Below, one piece after another: positions 31,564-41,093 of a DNA stretch of 64,000 nt. Each line of letters begins with the position of its first letter. Position 1 is the first letter of the stretch. A program made the position numbers and the translations under genes. The DNA is taken from contig NZ_FOYH01000009.1 in assembly GCF_900116015.1 (NCBI RefSeq), positions 1 to 64,000 on the forward strand, in the 5' to 3' direction. The notes under the pieces are model-generated. The model saw nothing but the letters and a program-made list of their open reading frames with translations, searched no databases and was not told where the DNA came from. Origin of the DNA: Enterobacter sp. kpr-6 (GTDB lineage: Bacteria; Pseudomonadota; Gammaproteobacteria; Enterobacterales; Enterobacteriaceae).

Positions 31564-32520
31564 ATGAAAATGAAAAAAAGTCTTGTCGCATTCTGCCTGA
31601 GCGCCAGCCTGCTGGCGGTCTGCCCAACCGGTGCGCTGGCCGACGTGAATTTCGTCCCTCAGAACACCACCAGCGCGCCCGCCATTCCCGCCTCGGCGCT
31701 GCAACAGTTAACCTGGACGCCGGTGAGTCAGGCCAAATCTCAGACCACCACGACCGCTACCGCGGGCCAGACCCTGAATGTGCCGGGTATTAGCGGCCCG
31801 GTCGTCGCCTGGAGCGTCCCGGCCAACATTGGCGAACTGACGCTGACCCTGACCAGTGAAGTGGATAAACAGACCAGCGTGTTTGCGCCGAACGTACTGA
31901 TCCTCGACCAGAATCTGAAACCGTCGGCATATTTCCCGGCGGAATATTTTACCTATCAGGAACCGGGCGTGATGAGCGCCGACAGACTGGAAGGCGTGAT
32001 GCGCCTGACGCCTGCGCTCGGCCAGCAAAAAATTTACGTCCTCGCTTTCACCCGCGATCAAGATTTACAGAAGACCACCAAACTGATTAACCCGGCAAAA
32101 GCCTATGCCAAGGGCGCGGGCAACGCCATCCCGGATATTCCCGATCCGCTGGCCCGCCACATTACCGACGGCAAGCTGACGCTGAAAGTGAGCACTAACA
32201 CCTCCTCCAGCATTCTGGTCGGCCCGCTGTTTGGTTCGTCAGGCCCGGATGCGGTCACGGTCGGCAATACCGCCGCGCCTGCCTATAGCGCGCCCGCCGC
32301 CGCACCGGCTGCTGCCCCGGTCGCAGCTCCTGCGCCTGCACCGGCTGTGAAGAAAGAACCCGTACTGAATGAAACCGAAAGCTATTTTAATCAGGGTATT
32401 AAACAGGCCGTTGCCAAAGGCGAGATCGACAAAGCGCTGAAATTACTCAACGAAGCCGAAAGCCTGGGTTCAACCTCTGCCCGTTCCACCTTTATCAGCA
32501 GTGTAAAAGGCAAGGGGTAA
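31564..32520 (+). CDS. malM: maltose operon periplasmic protein MalM
   Basis: Periplasmic protein of 318 residues encoded last in malK-lamB-malM; its exact role is unknown. The start MKMKKSL corresponds to E. coli MKMNKSL (306 aa) and AAGGTG lies upstream; an upstream in-frame extension is not conserved. A signal peptide ends at about residue 26 (GALA-DVNF). The two conserved parts are joined by an Ala/Pro-rich linker of about 30 residues (APAAAPAAAPVAAPAPAPAVKKEP), longer than in E. coli, which accounts for the extra length. A strong terminator follows. Confidence 0.94.
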   Translation: MKMKKSLVAFCLSASLLAVCPTGALADVNFVPQNTTSAPAIPASALQQLTWTPVSQAKSQTTTTATAGQTLNVPGISGPVVAWSVPANIGELTLTLTSEVDKQTSVFAPNVLILDQNLKPSAYFPAEYFTYQEPGVMSADRLEGVMRLTPALGQQKIYVLAFTRDQDLQKTTKLINPAKAYAKGAGNAIPDIPDPLARHITDGKLTLKVSTNTSSSILVGPLFGSSGPDAVTVGNTAAPAYSAPAAAPAAAPVAAPAPAPAVKKEPVLNETESYFNQGIKQAVAKGEIDKALKLLNEAESLGSTSARSTFISSVKGKG

Positions 32521-32549
32521 TCACCCCGCAATGCTGATTTTGCCTGTTT

Positions 32550-32578
32550 GGTGCACCTTAACCGGTGCACCTTTTTTT
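32550..32578 (+). terminator. malK-lamB-malM operon terminator
   Basis: GGTGCACC-TTAACC-GGTGCACC followed by seven Ts. The two arms are each self-complementary, so this is both an inverted and a direct repeat. Confidence 0.92.
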
Positions 32579-32696
32579 CAGCGCAACCTGACCTGTTGCG
32601 TATCTGTTACGCTTATGCAAAGCGAATGAACTTTACCCGCCCGTCCTTGCTATTCTGCGATACAATACGTTTACGTTATGTCCCGGAGAATCAGGC

Positions 32697-33194
32697 ATGT
32701 CACACCCTGCGCTAACGCAATTGCGTGCGCTGCGCTATTTCGACGCAATTCCCGCACTCGACTCGCAACTGCTGGACTGGCTGTTGCTGGAAGATTCCAT
32801 GACCAAACGCTTTGAGCAGCAAGGTAAGCAGGTGAGTGTTACGCTTATCCGTGAAGGCTTTGTTTCAGCCGGGGATGTCAGTGAAGAGTGCGCGCTGTTG
32901 CCTGCGGAATCCCGCTACTGGCTGCGCGAAATCCTGCTCTGTGCCGACGGCGAGCCGTGGCTGGCAGGACGCACCGTTGTGCCGGAATCCACGCTGAGCG
33001 GGCCGGAGCTGGCGTTGCAGAATCTGGGAAAAACCCCGCTGGGGCGTTACCTGTTTACCTCATCCCAGCTTACCCGTGATTTTATTGAGATTGGTCGCCA
33101 TAACGATTTGTGGGGGCGTCGCTCCCGTTTGCGTCTCGGCGGCAAGCCGTTATTGCTGACAGAACTGTTTTTGCCTGCATCGCCGTTGTACTAA
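32697..33194 (+). CDS. ubiC: chorismate--pyruvate lyase
   Basis: Removes pyruvate from chorismate to give 4-hydroxybenzoate, the ring precursor of ubiquinone. It is 165 residues, as in E. coli, with conserved [39 protein letters not shown] (active-site Arg in LAGRTVVP) and LWGRRSRL. It starts a two-gene unit with ubiA, 13 bases downstream. Confidence 0.97.
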   Translation: MSHPALTQLRALRYFDAIPALDSQLLDWLLLEDSMTKRFEQQGKQVSVTLIREGFVSAGDVSEECALLPAESRYWLREILLCADGEPWLAGRTVVPESTLSGPELALQNLGKTPLGRYLFTSSQLTRDFIEIGRHNDLWGRRSRLRLGGKPLLLTELFLPASPLY

Positions 33195-33207
33195 GAGGAA
33201 GATAAAA

Positions 33208-34077
33208 ATGGAGTGGAGTCTGACGCAGAACAAGCTGCTGGCGTTTCACCGCCTGATGCGTACGGATAAACCGATTGGCGCGCTGCTGCTGCTGTGGCCG
33301 ACGCTATGGGCGCTGTGGGTGGCAACGCCCGGTCTGCCGCCGCTGTGGATCCTGGCGGTGTTTGTCGCGGGTGTCTGGCTGATGCGCGCGGCAGGCTGTG
33401 TGGTCAACGATTACGCCGACCGCAAATTTGATGGCCATGTTAAACGCACGGCAAACCGCCCGATGCCGAGCGGGGCAGTGACGGAAAACGAAGCCCGCAC
33501 GCTGTTTGTGGTGCTGGTACTGCTGGCGTTTGTGCTGGTGCTGACGCTGAATCTGATGACGATTTTGCTCTCGGTCGCGGCGCTGGCACTGGCCTGGGTG
33601 TATCCGTTTATGAAGCGCTACACCCATCTGCCGCAGGTGGTTTTGGGCGCGGCGTTTGGCTGGTCGATTCCGATGGCTTTTGCCGCCGTGAGCGAATCCC
33701 TGCCGCTGAGCTGCTGGCTGATGTTCTTCGCCAATATCTTATGGGCGGTGGCGTATGACACGCTGTACGCCATGGTGGATCGCGATGACGACGTGAAGAT
33801 TGGCATCAAATCGACGGCGATTTTGTTTGGCCGTCATGACAAGCTCATTGTCGGCCTGTTGCAGATTGCGGTGCTGGTGTTAATGAGCGCGGTCGGCTGG
33901 TTGTCGGGGCTTGGCGCAGTCTATTACGCCTCAATTGCGGCGGCGGGCGCGCTGTTTATTTATCAGCAATGGCTGGTGGTGAACCGCGATCGTGACGCCT
34001 GTTTTAAAGCGTTTATGAATAATAACTACGTGGGGCTGGTGCTGTTTTTGGGGCTGGCTGCGAGTTACTGGGGGTAG
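33208..34077 (+). CDS. ubiA: 4-hydroxybenzoate octaprenyltransferase
   Basis: Integral membrane prenyltransferase that attaches the polyprenyl chain to 4-hydroxybenzoate in ubiquinone synthesis. It is 289 residues with about eight or nine hydrophobic helices. Both Asp-rich motifs for Mg-diphosphate are present: [19 protein letters not shown] (first) and [12 protein letters not shown] (second). AGAGGAAG precedes the ATG. Product of ubiC is its substrate. Convergent with plsB across repeat F. Confidence 0.97.
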   Translation: MEWSLTQNKLLAFHRLMRTDKPIGALLLLWPTLWALWVATPGLPPLWILAVFVAGVWLMRAAGCVVNDYADRKFDGHVKRTANRPMPSGAVTENEARTLFVVLVLLAFVLVLTLNLMTILLSVAALALAWVYPFMKRYTHLPQVVLGAAFGWSIPMAFAAVSESLPLSCWLMFFANILWAVAYDTLYAMVDRDDDVKIGIKSTAILFGRHDKLIVGLLQIAVLVLMSAVGWLSGLGAVYYASIAAAGALFIYQQWLVVNRDRDACFKAFMNNNYVGLVLFLGLAASYWG

Positions 34078-34085
34078 TTGTTTTA

Positions 34086-34229
34086 CCCTCACCCCGGCCC
34101 TCTCCCTGAGGGAGAGGGAGGTTTATGTCCGTGCTCGATCTGTTCCCTCTCCCTGAGGGAGAGGGTGAAGGGCAAGTCCGTGCTCGATCTGTTCCCTCTC
34201 CCATGGGGAGAGGGTTAGGGTGAGGGGGG
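34086..34229 (-). repeat. REP-like palindromic repeat, locus F (ubiA-plsB)
   Basis: Reverse-oriented triplet of well-preserved hairpins (two CCCTCTCCCTGAGGGAGAGGG and one CCCTCTCCCATGGGGAGAGGG) separated by spacers containing GTCCGTGCTCGATCTGTT. It begins CCCTCACCCCGGCC and ends GGGTTAGGGTGAGGGGGG. It fills the whole gap between convergent genes: nine bases from the ubiA stop and three from the plsB stop. Confidence 0.9.
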
Positions 34230-34232
34230 AAA

Positions 34233-36653
34233 TCACTCCCCCTGCGTGGCACTCTCAATCGTTAACCGCACATCCGAGGTCACCAAATCCGCCAGCAGCT
34301 GATACACCTGAAGCGTCTTCATCGGATCCGCATCGCCGGTATCACTGATATATCCCTCGTCACGCAGCGTCAGCACCAGCGTACTGAACACCGCCTTGTC
34401 GAAGAATTCCGGGGCGTTGATGCCGTGCAGCACTGACAGACGTTGCGCCAGGGTGCGGCTCTCTTTCTCCAGCGTACTGCGGTTAATCGACGGATTGGCA
34501 CTCAGCAGCCAGAAGGTAATAGCGTAGCGTTGCAGCGTCTCACGTGCACCCGCAGCCAGCAGTTGCAGCGTGCGCGAATGGTGTGGGTTGATGTGCAGCT
34601 TATCGTCCTTCACCACCACCAGTTCCTGACGCAGCAGTTCTGTGGTCAGCGTCTCCAGTACGCCTGCCAGCTCCTCTTTTTCCCAGCGCAGGAACAGCTC
34701 GGCTTTCAGCATCGGATACAGCTCTTCAACATGGCGCAGCATTTCTTCGCGGGAAATGTGGCGATGCTGGGTGATGATCGCCGCCATCAGCGACGGCAGC
34801 ACCAGCATGTGCGCGATGTTGTTGCGGTAGTAAGTCATCAGTACCGCCTGCTCGCGCGGCAGAATGATGATGTCGCCGATGGTGTCTTTCTCGACCTCAA
34901 ACTTGTTCATTTGCAGGGCGTGATCGATAAGCTCGGAGGCGGTGACAGCCGGAGCCGTGGCATCAGATGCGTAAGGCGCGTTGCGCAGTAAACCCAGATA
35001 ACAGTTCAACTGCTCGGTCAACTGCTCGCGGGTGAGCGAGCGCTGACGCGAGGCCAGCAGCGCCGTACAGCACAGGTTCATGGCGTTAGCCGCGCCCGCG
35101 TTGTTGATGCGTACCATCAGATCGGCGGCAATGTTGTTCACCGTCGGCGTCAGCCAGGCGGGGCGCACGGCCTCAATCGGATCGATGGATTCGCGCCACT
35201 CCGGTACGTGCTGGTTCAGGTAGGTCATCAGCGGCATCGGTTCGCCGAAGTTGACGTAGCCCTGGCCCAGATTACGCAGCTTGCTTAAACCGCGTACCAT
35301 CTGCATCAGACTCTCTTTTTCTTTCGTCGCGCCGCGCAGCTCTTTGGCGTAAGTGCCCACTTCCATCACGTGCTCGTAACCGATGTAAATCGGCACCAGC
35401 GTGATAGGGCGCGTACCGCCGCGCAGCATCGCCTGGATGGTCATCGACAGCGTGCCGGTCTTCGGATCGAGCAGGCGACCGGTACGTGAACGTCCGCCTT
35501 CCACGAAATATTCAACGGAATAGCCGCGGCTGAACAGTTCGCCCAGGTATTCACGGAATACGGTGGAGTAGAGCTTGTTGCCCTTGAAGGTACGACGAAT
35601 AAAGAACGCGCCCAGGCGACGGAAAATCGGCCCGGCGGGCCAGAAATTCAGGTTGATGCCAGCGGCGATATGCGGCGGCACCAGCCCCTGGTGATAGAGC
35701 ACGTAAGAGAGCAGCAGGTAATCCATATGGCTGCGGTGGCAGGGCACATAGACGATCTCATGCCCGTCGTGCGCCAGTTGCCGCACGCGCTCTGCGTTGT
35801 GAACGTTAATCCCCTGATAGAGACGGTTCCAGGTAAAGCTCAGAATGCGGTCGGAGACGCGAATCATCTCGTAGGAGAAGTTCGCGGCAATCTCTTCCAT
35901 CAGGGCGACGGCGTTTTGCTGCGCTTTCTCATGGGAGATTTTTTTGCTGCGCGCTTCGTCTTCCACCGCGCGGGCTATCGCTTTCGATGCCAGCAGTTTG
36001 TTAAACAGATCCTGACGGGCAGGCAGACGCGGGCCGACGGCGGCCAGACGCTGACGGGCAAAGTGCATACGCGCCACGCGAGCCAGCTTCTGAGCGATGA
36101 TCTTATCGGTGCCGTGCTCCGTGGCCATGCGGCGCAGCGAAACAGGCGGCGAGAAACGCACAAAACTGTCGCGACCCAGCCAGGAGACCGCAAAAAACTT
36201 CTGCACACCGTTCAACATGCGCAGCGGCGGATTGACCTCGCCTTTTTCACGTCCTGGCCTGCGGCCAAACATGATCGAGACCGGCACCATCTGCACATCC
36301 AGATCGGGATGGCTGCGGTGCAAATCGAGATAATCATGGAACAGCTTGATGGACTCTTCTTTTGGTGTGTACCAGGTGAAGACGCGCGGCCCGCCGTGGA
36401 TGAAGATGTAACGCGGCAGCAGGGTGCCGTCGATTTCCAGCGGTTCGAGTGGATCGGGCAGCTCATGCGCCAGACATTGCGCGCGCAGCGTCAACAAGTC
36501 TGACTTAGAGTTATACGGCAAGACGTACATAATAGGGCGCGACGTATCGAGCCCCAGTTCCTGGGCAGGTTCTGCCGGAATAGACTTGCTTTTTACCAAT
36601 GCACTTAATGGTAAATTCAGTAATTTGTAGTAAATTCGTGGCCAGCCGGACAT
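34233..36653 (-). CDS. plsB: glycerol-3-phosphate 1-O-acyltransferase
   Basis: Acylates glycerol-3-phosphate at position 1, the first step of phospholipid synthesis, at the inner membrane. From the ATG at 36653 it is 806 residues (E. coli 807), starting [16 protein letters not shown]; an in-frame ATG 11 codons upstream is less likely by homology. Catalytic HX4D motif: [10 protein letters not shown] (about residue 306). Other acyltransferase blocks: [21 protein letters not shown] and [11 protein letters not shown]. Divergent from dgkA; C-terminal TIESATQGE intact despite the adjacent repeat. Confidence 0.97.
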   Translation of the reverse strand: MSGWPRIYYKLLNLPLSALVKSKSIPAEPAQELGLDTSRPIMYVLPYNSKSDLLTLRAQCLAHELPDPLEPLEIDGTLLPRYIFIHGGPRVFTWYTPKEESIKLFHDYLDLHRSHPDLDVQMVPVSIMFGRRPGREKGEVNPPLRMLNGVQKFFAVSWLGRDSFVRFSPPVSLRRMATEHGTDKIIAQKLARVARMHFARQRLAAVGPRLPARQDLFNKLLASKAIARAVEDEARSKKISHEKAQQNAVALMEEIAANFSYEMIRVSDRILSFTWNRLYQGINVHNAERVRQLAHDGHEIVYVPCHRSHMDYLLLSYVLYHQGLVPPHIAAGINLNFWPAGPIFRRLGAFFIRRTFKGNKLYSTVFREYLGELFSRGYSVEYFVEGGRSRTGRLLDPKTGTLSMTIQAMLRGGTRPITLVPIYIGYEHVMEVGTYAKELRGATKEKESLMQMVRGLSKLRNLGQGYVNFGEPMPLMTYLNQHVPEWRESIDPIEAVRPAWLTPTVNNIAADLMVRINNAGAANAMNLCCTALLASRQRSLTREQLTEQLNCYLGLLRNAPYASDATAPAVTASELIDHALQMNKFEVEKDTIGDIIILPREQAVLMTYYRNNIAHMLVLPSLMAAIITQHRHISREEMLRHVEELYPMLKAELFLRWEKEELAGVLETLTTELLRQELVVVKDDKLHINPHHSRTLQLLAAGARETLQRYAITFWLLSANPSINRSTLEKESRTLAQRLSVLHGINAPEFFDKAVFSTLVLTLRDEGYISDTGDADPMKTLQVYQLLADLVTSDVRLTIESATQGE

Positions 36654-36782
36654 AAACGATGTGAAGCCTCTGGTTAATAATGCCATTGCGCCGCAAGAAT
36701 ATCAGAAAGCGCGCGGAAATTCTGTTGTACCAAGGTCTGCTCATAGAGACATTGACGCTAATTACATAAAAAGGTTCTTTTA

Positions 36783-37151
36783 ATGGCCAATAATACCACT
36801 GGGTTAACGCGAATCATTAAGGCGGCAGGCTACTCCTGGAAGGGAGTGCGCGCTGCATGGATTAATGAAGCGGCGTTTCGGCAGGAGGCGGTCGCCGTGC
36901 TGCTGGCGATTGCGATTGCCTGCTGGCTGGATGTGGACGCCATTTCCCGCGTCCTGCTGATTGGGTCGGTTGCGTTGGTAATGATAGTGGAAATATTGAA
37001 CAGTGCGATTGAAGCGGTCGTCGACCGAATCGGCACCGATTTCCACGAACTTTCCGGGCGGGCAAAGGATATGGGCTCTGCGGCGGTCCTGATGTCGATT
37101 CTGCTGGCGCTGGCGACCTGGGGCATACTGCTGTGGTCGCATTATCGATAA
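36783..37151 (+). CDS. dgkA: diacylglycerol kinase
   Basis: Small inner-membrane kinase that phosphorylates diacylglycerol released by membrane-derived oligosaccharide synthesis back to phosphatidate. It is 122 residues, as in E. coli, with an N-terminal amphipathic helix and three transmembrane segments; the catalytic/metal segment EILNSAIEAVVDRIG and ARSDAMGG-equivalent (GRAKDMGSAAV) are intact. It is divergent from plsB with a 129-base gap, and lies before the lexA SOS promoter. Confidence 0.97.
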   Translation: MANNTTGLTRIIKAAGYSWKGVRAAWINEAAFRQEAVAVLLAIAIACWLDVDAISRVLLIGSVALVMIVEILNSAIEAVVDRIGTDFHELSGRAKDMGSAAVLMSILLALATWGILLWSHYR

Positions 37152-37215
37152 CGCGCCCAAAATTGCGTAAATCCCCCACTTTTCGCTTAAAATGTGGTTC
37201 CAAAATCGACTTTAG

Positions 37216-37252
37216 CTGTATATACTCACAGCATAACTGTATATACACCCAG
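37216..37252 (+). promoter_or_regulatory. two LexA (SOS) boxes of lexA-dinF
   Basis: CTGTATATACTCACAG (37216-37231; CTGT-n8-ACAG) and CTGTATATACACCCAG (37237-37252; last half CCAG). Their spacing and sequence are the same as in the E. coli lexA promoter, ending eight bases before the start codon. LexA represses its own gene from them. Confidence 0.96.
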
Positions 37253-37260
37253 GGGGCGGG

Positions 37261-37869
37261 ATGAAAGCTTTAACGGCCAGGCAGCAAGAGGTGTTTGATC
37301 TCATTCGCGATCACATCAGCCAGACAGGCATGCCGCCGACGCGTGCGGAGATCGCGCAGCGCTTGGGGTTCCGTTCCCCCAACGCCGCTGAAGAACACCT
37401 GAAAGCGCTGGCGCGTAAGGGTGTGCTTGAAATCGTCTCTGGTGCTTCTCGCGGCATTCGATTGCTGCAAGAGGAAGAGTCCGGGCTGCCGCTGGTGGGG
37501 CGTGTCGCGGCAGGTGAACCACTGCTGGCATCGCAGCACATCGAAGGCCACTATCAGGTCGATCCAACACTGTTTAAACCGAACGCCGATTTCCTGCTGC
37601 GCGTCAGCGGGATGTCAATGAAAGATATCGGGATTATGGATGGCGATCTGTTAGCCGTACATAAAACCCAGGATGTGCGTAACGGCCAGGTAGTGGTAGC
37701 GCGCATCGACGATGAAGTGACGGTCAAACGCCTGAAAAAACAGGGCAATACCGTTCAACTTCTGCCGGAAAACAACGAGTTTTCCCCTATCGTGGTCGAT
37801 TTGCGCGAGCATAACTTCACCATCGAAGGGCTGGCCGTCGGCGTGATCCGCAACGGTGAGTGGCTGTAA
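37261..37869 (+). CDS. lexA: SOS regulon repressor LexA
   Basis: Represses SOS genes and cleaves itself when RecA filaments form. It is 202 residues. N-terminal winged HTH (1-70; [28 protein letters not shown]). The cleavage bond is Ala84-Gly85 in GRVAAGEP, with catalytic Ser119 (SGMSMKD) and Lys156 (VTVKRLKK), all at E. coli positions. First gene of lexA-dinF. The uvrA/ssb SOS box at 54.4 kb is another target in this window. Confidence 0.98.
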   Translation: MKALTARQQEVFDLIRDHISQTGMPPTRAEIAQRLGFRSPNAAEEHLKALARKGVLEIVSGASRGIRLLQEEESGLPLVGRVAAGEPLLASQHIEGHYQVDPTLFKPNADFLLRVSGMSMKDIGIMDGDLLAVHKTQDVRNGQVVVARIDDEVTVKRLKKQGNTVQLLPENNEFSPIVVDLREHNFTIEGLAVGVIRNGEWL

Positions 37870-37884
37870 TTCTCTCTTTCAACG

Positions 37885-37916
37885 CAACGGCAATCTTCTG
37901 ATTGCCGTTGTGCTTT
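37885..37916 (+). terminator. lexA-dinF intercistronic hairpin
   Basis: CAACGGCAATC-TTCT-GATTGCCGTTG, an 11-bp stem followed by the weak T stretch TGCTTTTC. Likely a partial terminator so that dinF is transcribed by read-through. Confidence 0.65.
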
Positions 37917-37939
37917 TCTGATCTTCTCTGACCTTTACC

Positions 37940-39259
37940 ATGACTTTTCTGACCGCATCCGATAAGGCCTTGTGGCGTCTCGCGCTGCCTATGATCTTCT
38001 CCAATATCACTGTGCCGTTGTTAGGGCTGGTAGATACGGCGGTGATTGGTCATCTCGACAGCCCTGTTTACCTTGGCGGCGTAGCGGTAGGGGCGACGGC
38101 GACCAGCTTCCTGTTTATGCTGCTGCTATTTTTACGCATGAGCACCACTGGCTTTACCGCCCAGGCGTTTGGCGCAAAAGATCCGCAGGCGCTCGCCAGA
38201 GCGCTGGTGCAGCCGCTGCTGCTGGCACTGATCGCCGGTGTCGCTATCGTGGCGTTAAAAACCCCGCTGATTCATCTGACGCTGCATATTGTCGGCGGCA
38301 GCGATGCTGTGCTGGAGCAGGCGCGCCGCTTTCTTGAGATCCGCTGGCTGAGCGCACCCGCGTCGCTGGGGAATCTGGTGCTGCTCGGCTGGCTGCTGGG
38401 GATCCAGTATGCCCGTGCCCCGGTGATCCTGCTGGTGGTCGGCAACCTGTTTAACATCGTTCTGGATGTGTGGCTGGTGATGGGGCTGCATATGAACGTG
38501 CAGGGCGCGGCGCTCGCCACCGCTATTGCTGAATACGCCACCCTGCTCGTGGGTCTGGTGATGGTCCGACACGGACTGCGGCGGCGTGGCGTGACGTCTG
38601 CGATGCTTAAAAGCGCCTGGCGCGGCAACGTGCGCCGCCTGCTGGCGCTTAATCGCGACATCATGCTGCGCTCGCTGTTGCTGCAACTGTGCTTTGGTTC
38701 GATAACCGTACTGGGCGCGCGTCTTGGCGGCGATATCGTGGCGGTGAATGCCGTGCTAATGACGCTGCTGACATTTACCGCCTATGCCCTGGACGGTTTT
38801 GCTTATGCGGTCGAAGCCCATTCCGGGCAGGCATATGGTGCACGCGATGGCAGCCAGTTACTTGACGTCTGGCAGGCCGCCTGTCGGCAATCCGGCGTGG
38901 TGGCGCTGGCGTTTGCACTGATTTATGCCTTGTTGGGGGAGCAGATCGTGGCTCTGCTAACCTCTATTCCAGAATTACAGCAGCTCGCCGATCGCTATCT
39001 TGGCTGGCAAATCGTCTTACCGGTTGTGGGCGTCTGGTGCTATTTACTCGACGGCATGTTTATCGGTGCAACGCGGGGCGCACAGATGCGAAACAGCATG
39101 GCCATTGCCGCCGCGGGTTTTGCCGTCACGCTGCTGACCGTGCCTGCCCTTGGCAATCACGGGCTGTGGCTGTCACTGCTGGTCTTCCTGGCGCTGCGCG
39201 GGATCACGCTTGGCTGGATCTGGCGTAAACACTGGCGTAACGGCACCTGGTTTTCATAA
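37940..39259 (+). CDS. dinF: MATE family efflux transporter DinF
   Basis: Inner-membrane multidrug/toxin extrusion protein with 12 predicted helices, 439 residues, SOS-induced in E. coli by read-through from lexA. Conserved DinF segments: LWRLALPMIFSNITVPLLGLVDTAVIGHL, the proton/sodium-coupling Asp in DTAVIG, and AYALDGFAYAVEAHSGQAYGARDG. E. coli DinF is annotated 459 residues with a longer N-terminus; here MTFLTASDKALWRLA is the natural start, though no strong ribosome binding site precedes it. Confidence 0.94.
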   Translation: MTFLTASDKALWRLALPMIFSNITVPLLGLVDTAVIGHLDSPVYLGGVAVGATATSFLFMLLLFLRMSTTGFTAQAFGAKDPQALARALVQPLLLALIAGVAIVALKTPLIHLTLHIVGGSDAVLEQARRFLEIRWLSAPASLGNLVLLGWLLGIQYARAPVILLVVGNLFNIVLDVWLVMGLHMNVQGAALATAIAEYATLLVGLVMVRHGLRRRGVTSAMLKSAWRGNVRRLLALNRDIMLRSLLLQLCFGSITVLGARLGGDIVAVNAVLMTLLTFTAYALDGFAYAVEAHSGQAYGARDGSQLLDVWQAACRQSGVVALAFALIYALLGEQIVALLTSIPELQQLADRYLGWQIVLPVVGVWCYLLDGMFIGATRGAQMRNSMAIAAAGFAVTLLTVPALGNHGLWLSLLVFLALRGITLGWIWRKHWRNGTWFS

Positions 39260-39487
39260 CTGGTTACCTTTGCTGACGCACTCTGACGCTTTATCTTATC
39301 TTTCTGATCTGGTGATTATTTTCAGGTGCGTGCATCCGGGAAATCTTTCGCCCTATGGTTAAATATTCCGAATATCTCCCGGCCTGGAATATCCTCAACT
39401 ACAATTATTATCACGTTCAGCAGATACTGAGCGAATTGATGGACATTGAATATATTGTTATTCAAACCGAACGATGAGGAAATCATT

Positions 39488-39697
39488 ATGAATAAAGACG
39501 AAGTCGGCGGTAACTGGAAACAGTTTAAAGGTAAAGCGAAAGAGCAATGGGGCAAATTAACCGACGATGATATGACTGTCATCGAAGGTAAACGCGATCA
39601 GCTGGTCGGGAAAATTCAGGAGCGTTATGGCTACCAGAAAGACCAGGCTGAAAAAGAAGTGGGTGACTGGGAAACCCGTCACGACTACCGCTGGTAG
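39488..39697 (+). CDS. yjbJ: CsbD family stress protein YjbJ
   Basis: Small soluble, hydrophilic protein of 69 residues (MNKDEVGGNWKQFKGKAKEQWGKLTDDDMTVIEGKRDQLVGKIQERYGY) in the CsbD/UPF0337 family, general-stress and stationary-phase abundant in enterobacteria; molecular role unknown. The ATG at 39488 has GAGGA upstream; an in-frame upstream extension is not conserved. The 228-base gap after dinF contains its promoter, where I see no clear terminator. Confidence 0.94.
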   Translation: MNKDEVGGNWKQFKGKAKEQWGKLTDDDMTVIEGKRDQLVGKIQERYGYQKDQAEKEVGDWETRHDYRW

Positions 39698-39778
39698 TCT
39701 GTCATCCCTTCGTAGTTTAGCGTAACAGGACTACCCTGCCCGAACGGTACACGGATGTACCAACTCCCTTCTGATTTC

Positions 39779-40294
39779 TTAACGTGGTTTTTTCTTCGAC
39801 TGAATGCTGTGATCGTGGTGACACTCACCCTGATGACGACACGCTTCCACTTCCGAACACTCAGTACACAGCCCATGCGCTTCAATGACATTATGGCGTA
39901 AGGCAAAGCCCATTTTGGCTGCCAGGCCATGCATAATATCTTCCACGCCTTCTGCTGCTTCTTCCTTCACCGCACCGCAACGATCGCAGATAAACATCGC
40001 CGAGGTGTGGGAGGGCTTATCAAACAGGTGGCACAGCACATAGCTGTTGGTGGATTCCACTTTATGCACAAAACCCTGTTCGAGCAGGAAGTCCAGCGCG
40101 CGATAAACGGTGGGGGGTTTAGCCTGTGGCTCAGAGACTTTCAATAAATCCAGCAAATCATAAGCGCTGATCGCGCCCTGTTGCAGGCTCATCAGGCGCA
40201 AAACTTCGAGGCGCTGTGGGGTCAGGCGCACATTGCGTTCGACGCACAGCTTTTCAGCCTGCGTTAACAACTCGAGCGAAGTGATCTTGTCCAT
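39779..40294 (-). CDS. zur: zinc uptake regulator Zur
   Basis: Fur-family repressor that shuts off zinc import (znuABC and others) when zinc is plentiful. It is 171 residues, equal to E. coli Zur. N-terminal winged HTH (about 10-85; LTPQRLEVLRLMSLQQGAISAYDLLDLL) and a dimerisation/metal domain with the structural zinc cysteines CDRCG and LCTECSEVEAC, plus the regulatory site residues in SYVLCHLFDKPSHTSAMFICD. The His/Cys-rich tail CRHQGECHHDH ends in a basic KKKPR. Transcribed convergent with yjbJ. Confidence 0.96.
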   Translation of the reverse strand: MDKITSLELLTQAEKLCVERNVRLTPQRLEVLRLMSLQQGAISAYDLLDLLKVSEPQAKPPTVYRALDFLLEQGFVHKVESTNSYVLCHLFDKPSHTSAMFICDRCGAVKEEAAEGVEDIMHGLAAKMGFALRHNVIEAHGLCTECSEVEACRHQGECHHDHSIQSKKKPR

Positions 40295-40415
40295 GGCATC
40301 CCCGGTGATGTAGACGTGTTAAGCGGAAGCGTCCACTTTACCATGTTATGCCCGAAACGCCGAGATCCTCTCCCTGTGCTATACCTGTGGCATCAATAGC
40401 GACAGGAAACACATC

Positions 40416-40904
40416 ATGAATAAACCTGACTGTATTCGCTCGTGGCAGGACGTTGAAGGGCCGGATAACTCGCGCTACGAGGATAGCGATGAGCTTTTTT
40501 CTATTGGCACCCCGCTTGCCCGTGTGCTCGGTCTTTCGCGTCTCGGTATTCATCATGAACGTCTTCCCCCTGGCCGACGCACCTCATACCCGCATGCCGA
40601 AAGCGATGAAGAAGAGTTCATCTATGTGCTGGAAGGGCATCCTGATGTCTGGATAAACGGGCATTTGTGGGCATTAAAACCGGGCGACAGCGTAGGTTTT
40701 CCGGCGGGAACCGGCATCTGCCATACTTTTATCAATAATAGCGAAGAGGAGGTGCGACTGCTGGTCGTGGGTGAAACCAACAAAAAAAGCAACCGCATCT
40801 ATTATCCCCTGAATGCCGACTACGCCCATACGCGTGACGATCGCTGGATAGACCACCCGCCGCAGTTTTTTGGTCCGCATGACGGAAAACCTTCCCGAAA
40901 TTAA
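40416..40904 (+). CDS. cupin domain protein
   Basis: Soluble protein of 162 residues with one cupin barrel in the middle: motif 1 around YPHAESDEEEFIYVLEG and motif 2 GDSVGFPAGTGICHTFIN (G-x5-PxG-x2-H-x3-N pattern). The metal-binding residues are His and Glu in motif 1 and His in motif 2. The first His pair of motif 1 is reduced to one His. Substrate unknown. It is divergent from zur with a 121-base gap and is absent from this place in E. coli. Zinc regulation is possible from position only; I saw no clear Zur box. Confidence 0.85.
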   Translation: MNKPDCIRSWQDVEGPDNSRYEDSDELFSIGTPLARVLGLSRLGIHHERLPPGRRTSYPHAESDEEEFIYVLEGHPDVWINGHLWALKPGDSVGFPAGTGICHTFINNSEEEVRLLVVGETNKKSNRIYYPLNADYAHTRDDRWIDHPPQFFGPHDGKPSRN

Positions 40905-41093
40905 TATCCTCTTCTATACATAAATAGCGCCTCTAAGAAGAATGGGTGAAAGATGAATAAGCCCGTCACGCCGAGGTGCCATAAAAAAATGAAATAACCG
41001 TATTTAACAACGTTATTCACAGCAATAGTTGTTCCCTGTTTGGGCGATAAATGACAGGGGATAGATCTTCACTTTTTCAAAGACGGGCATACT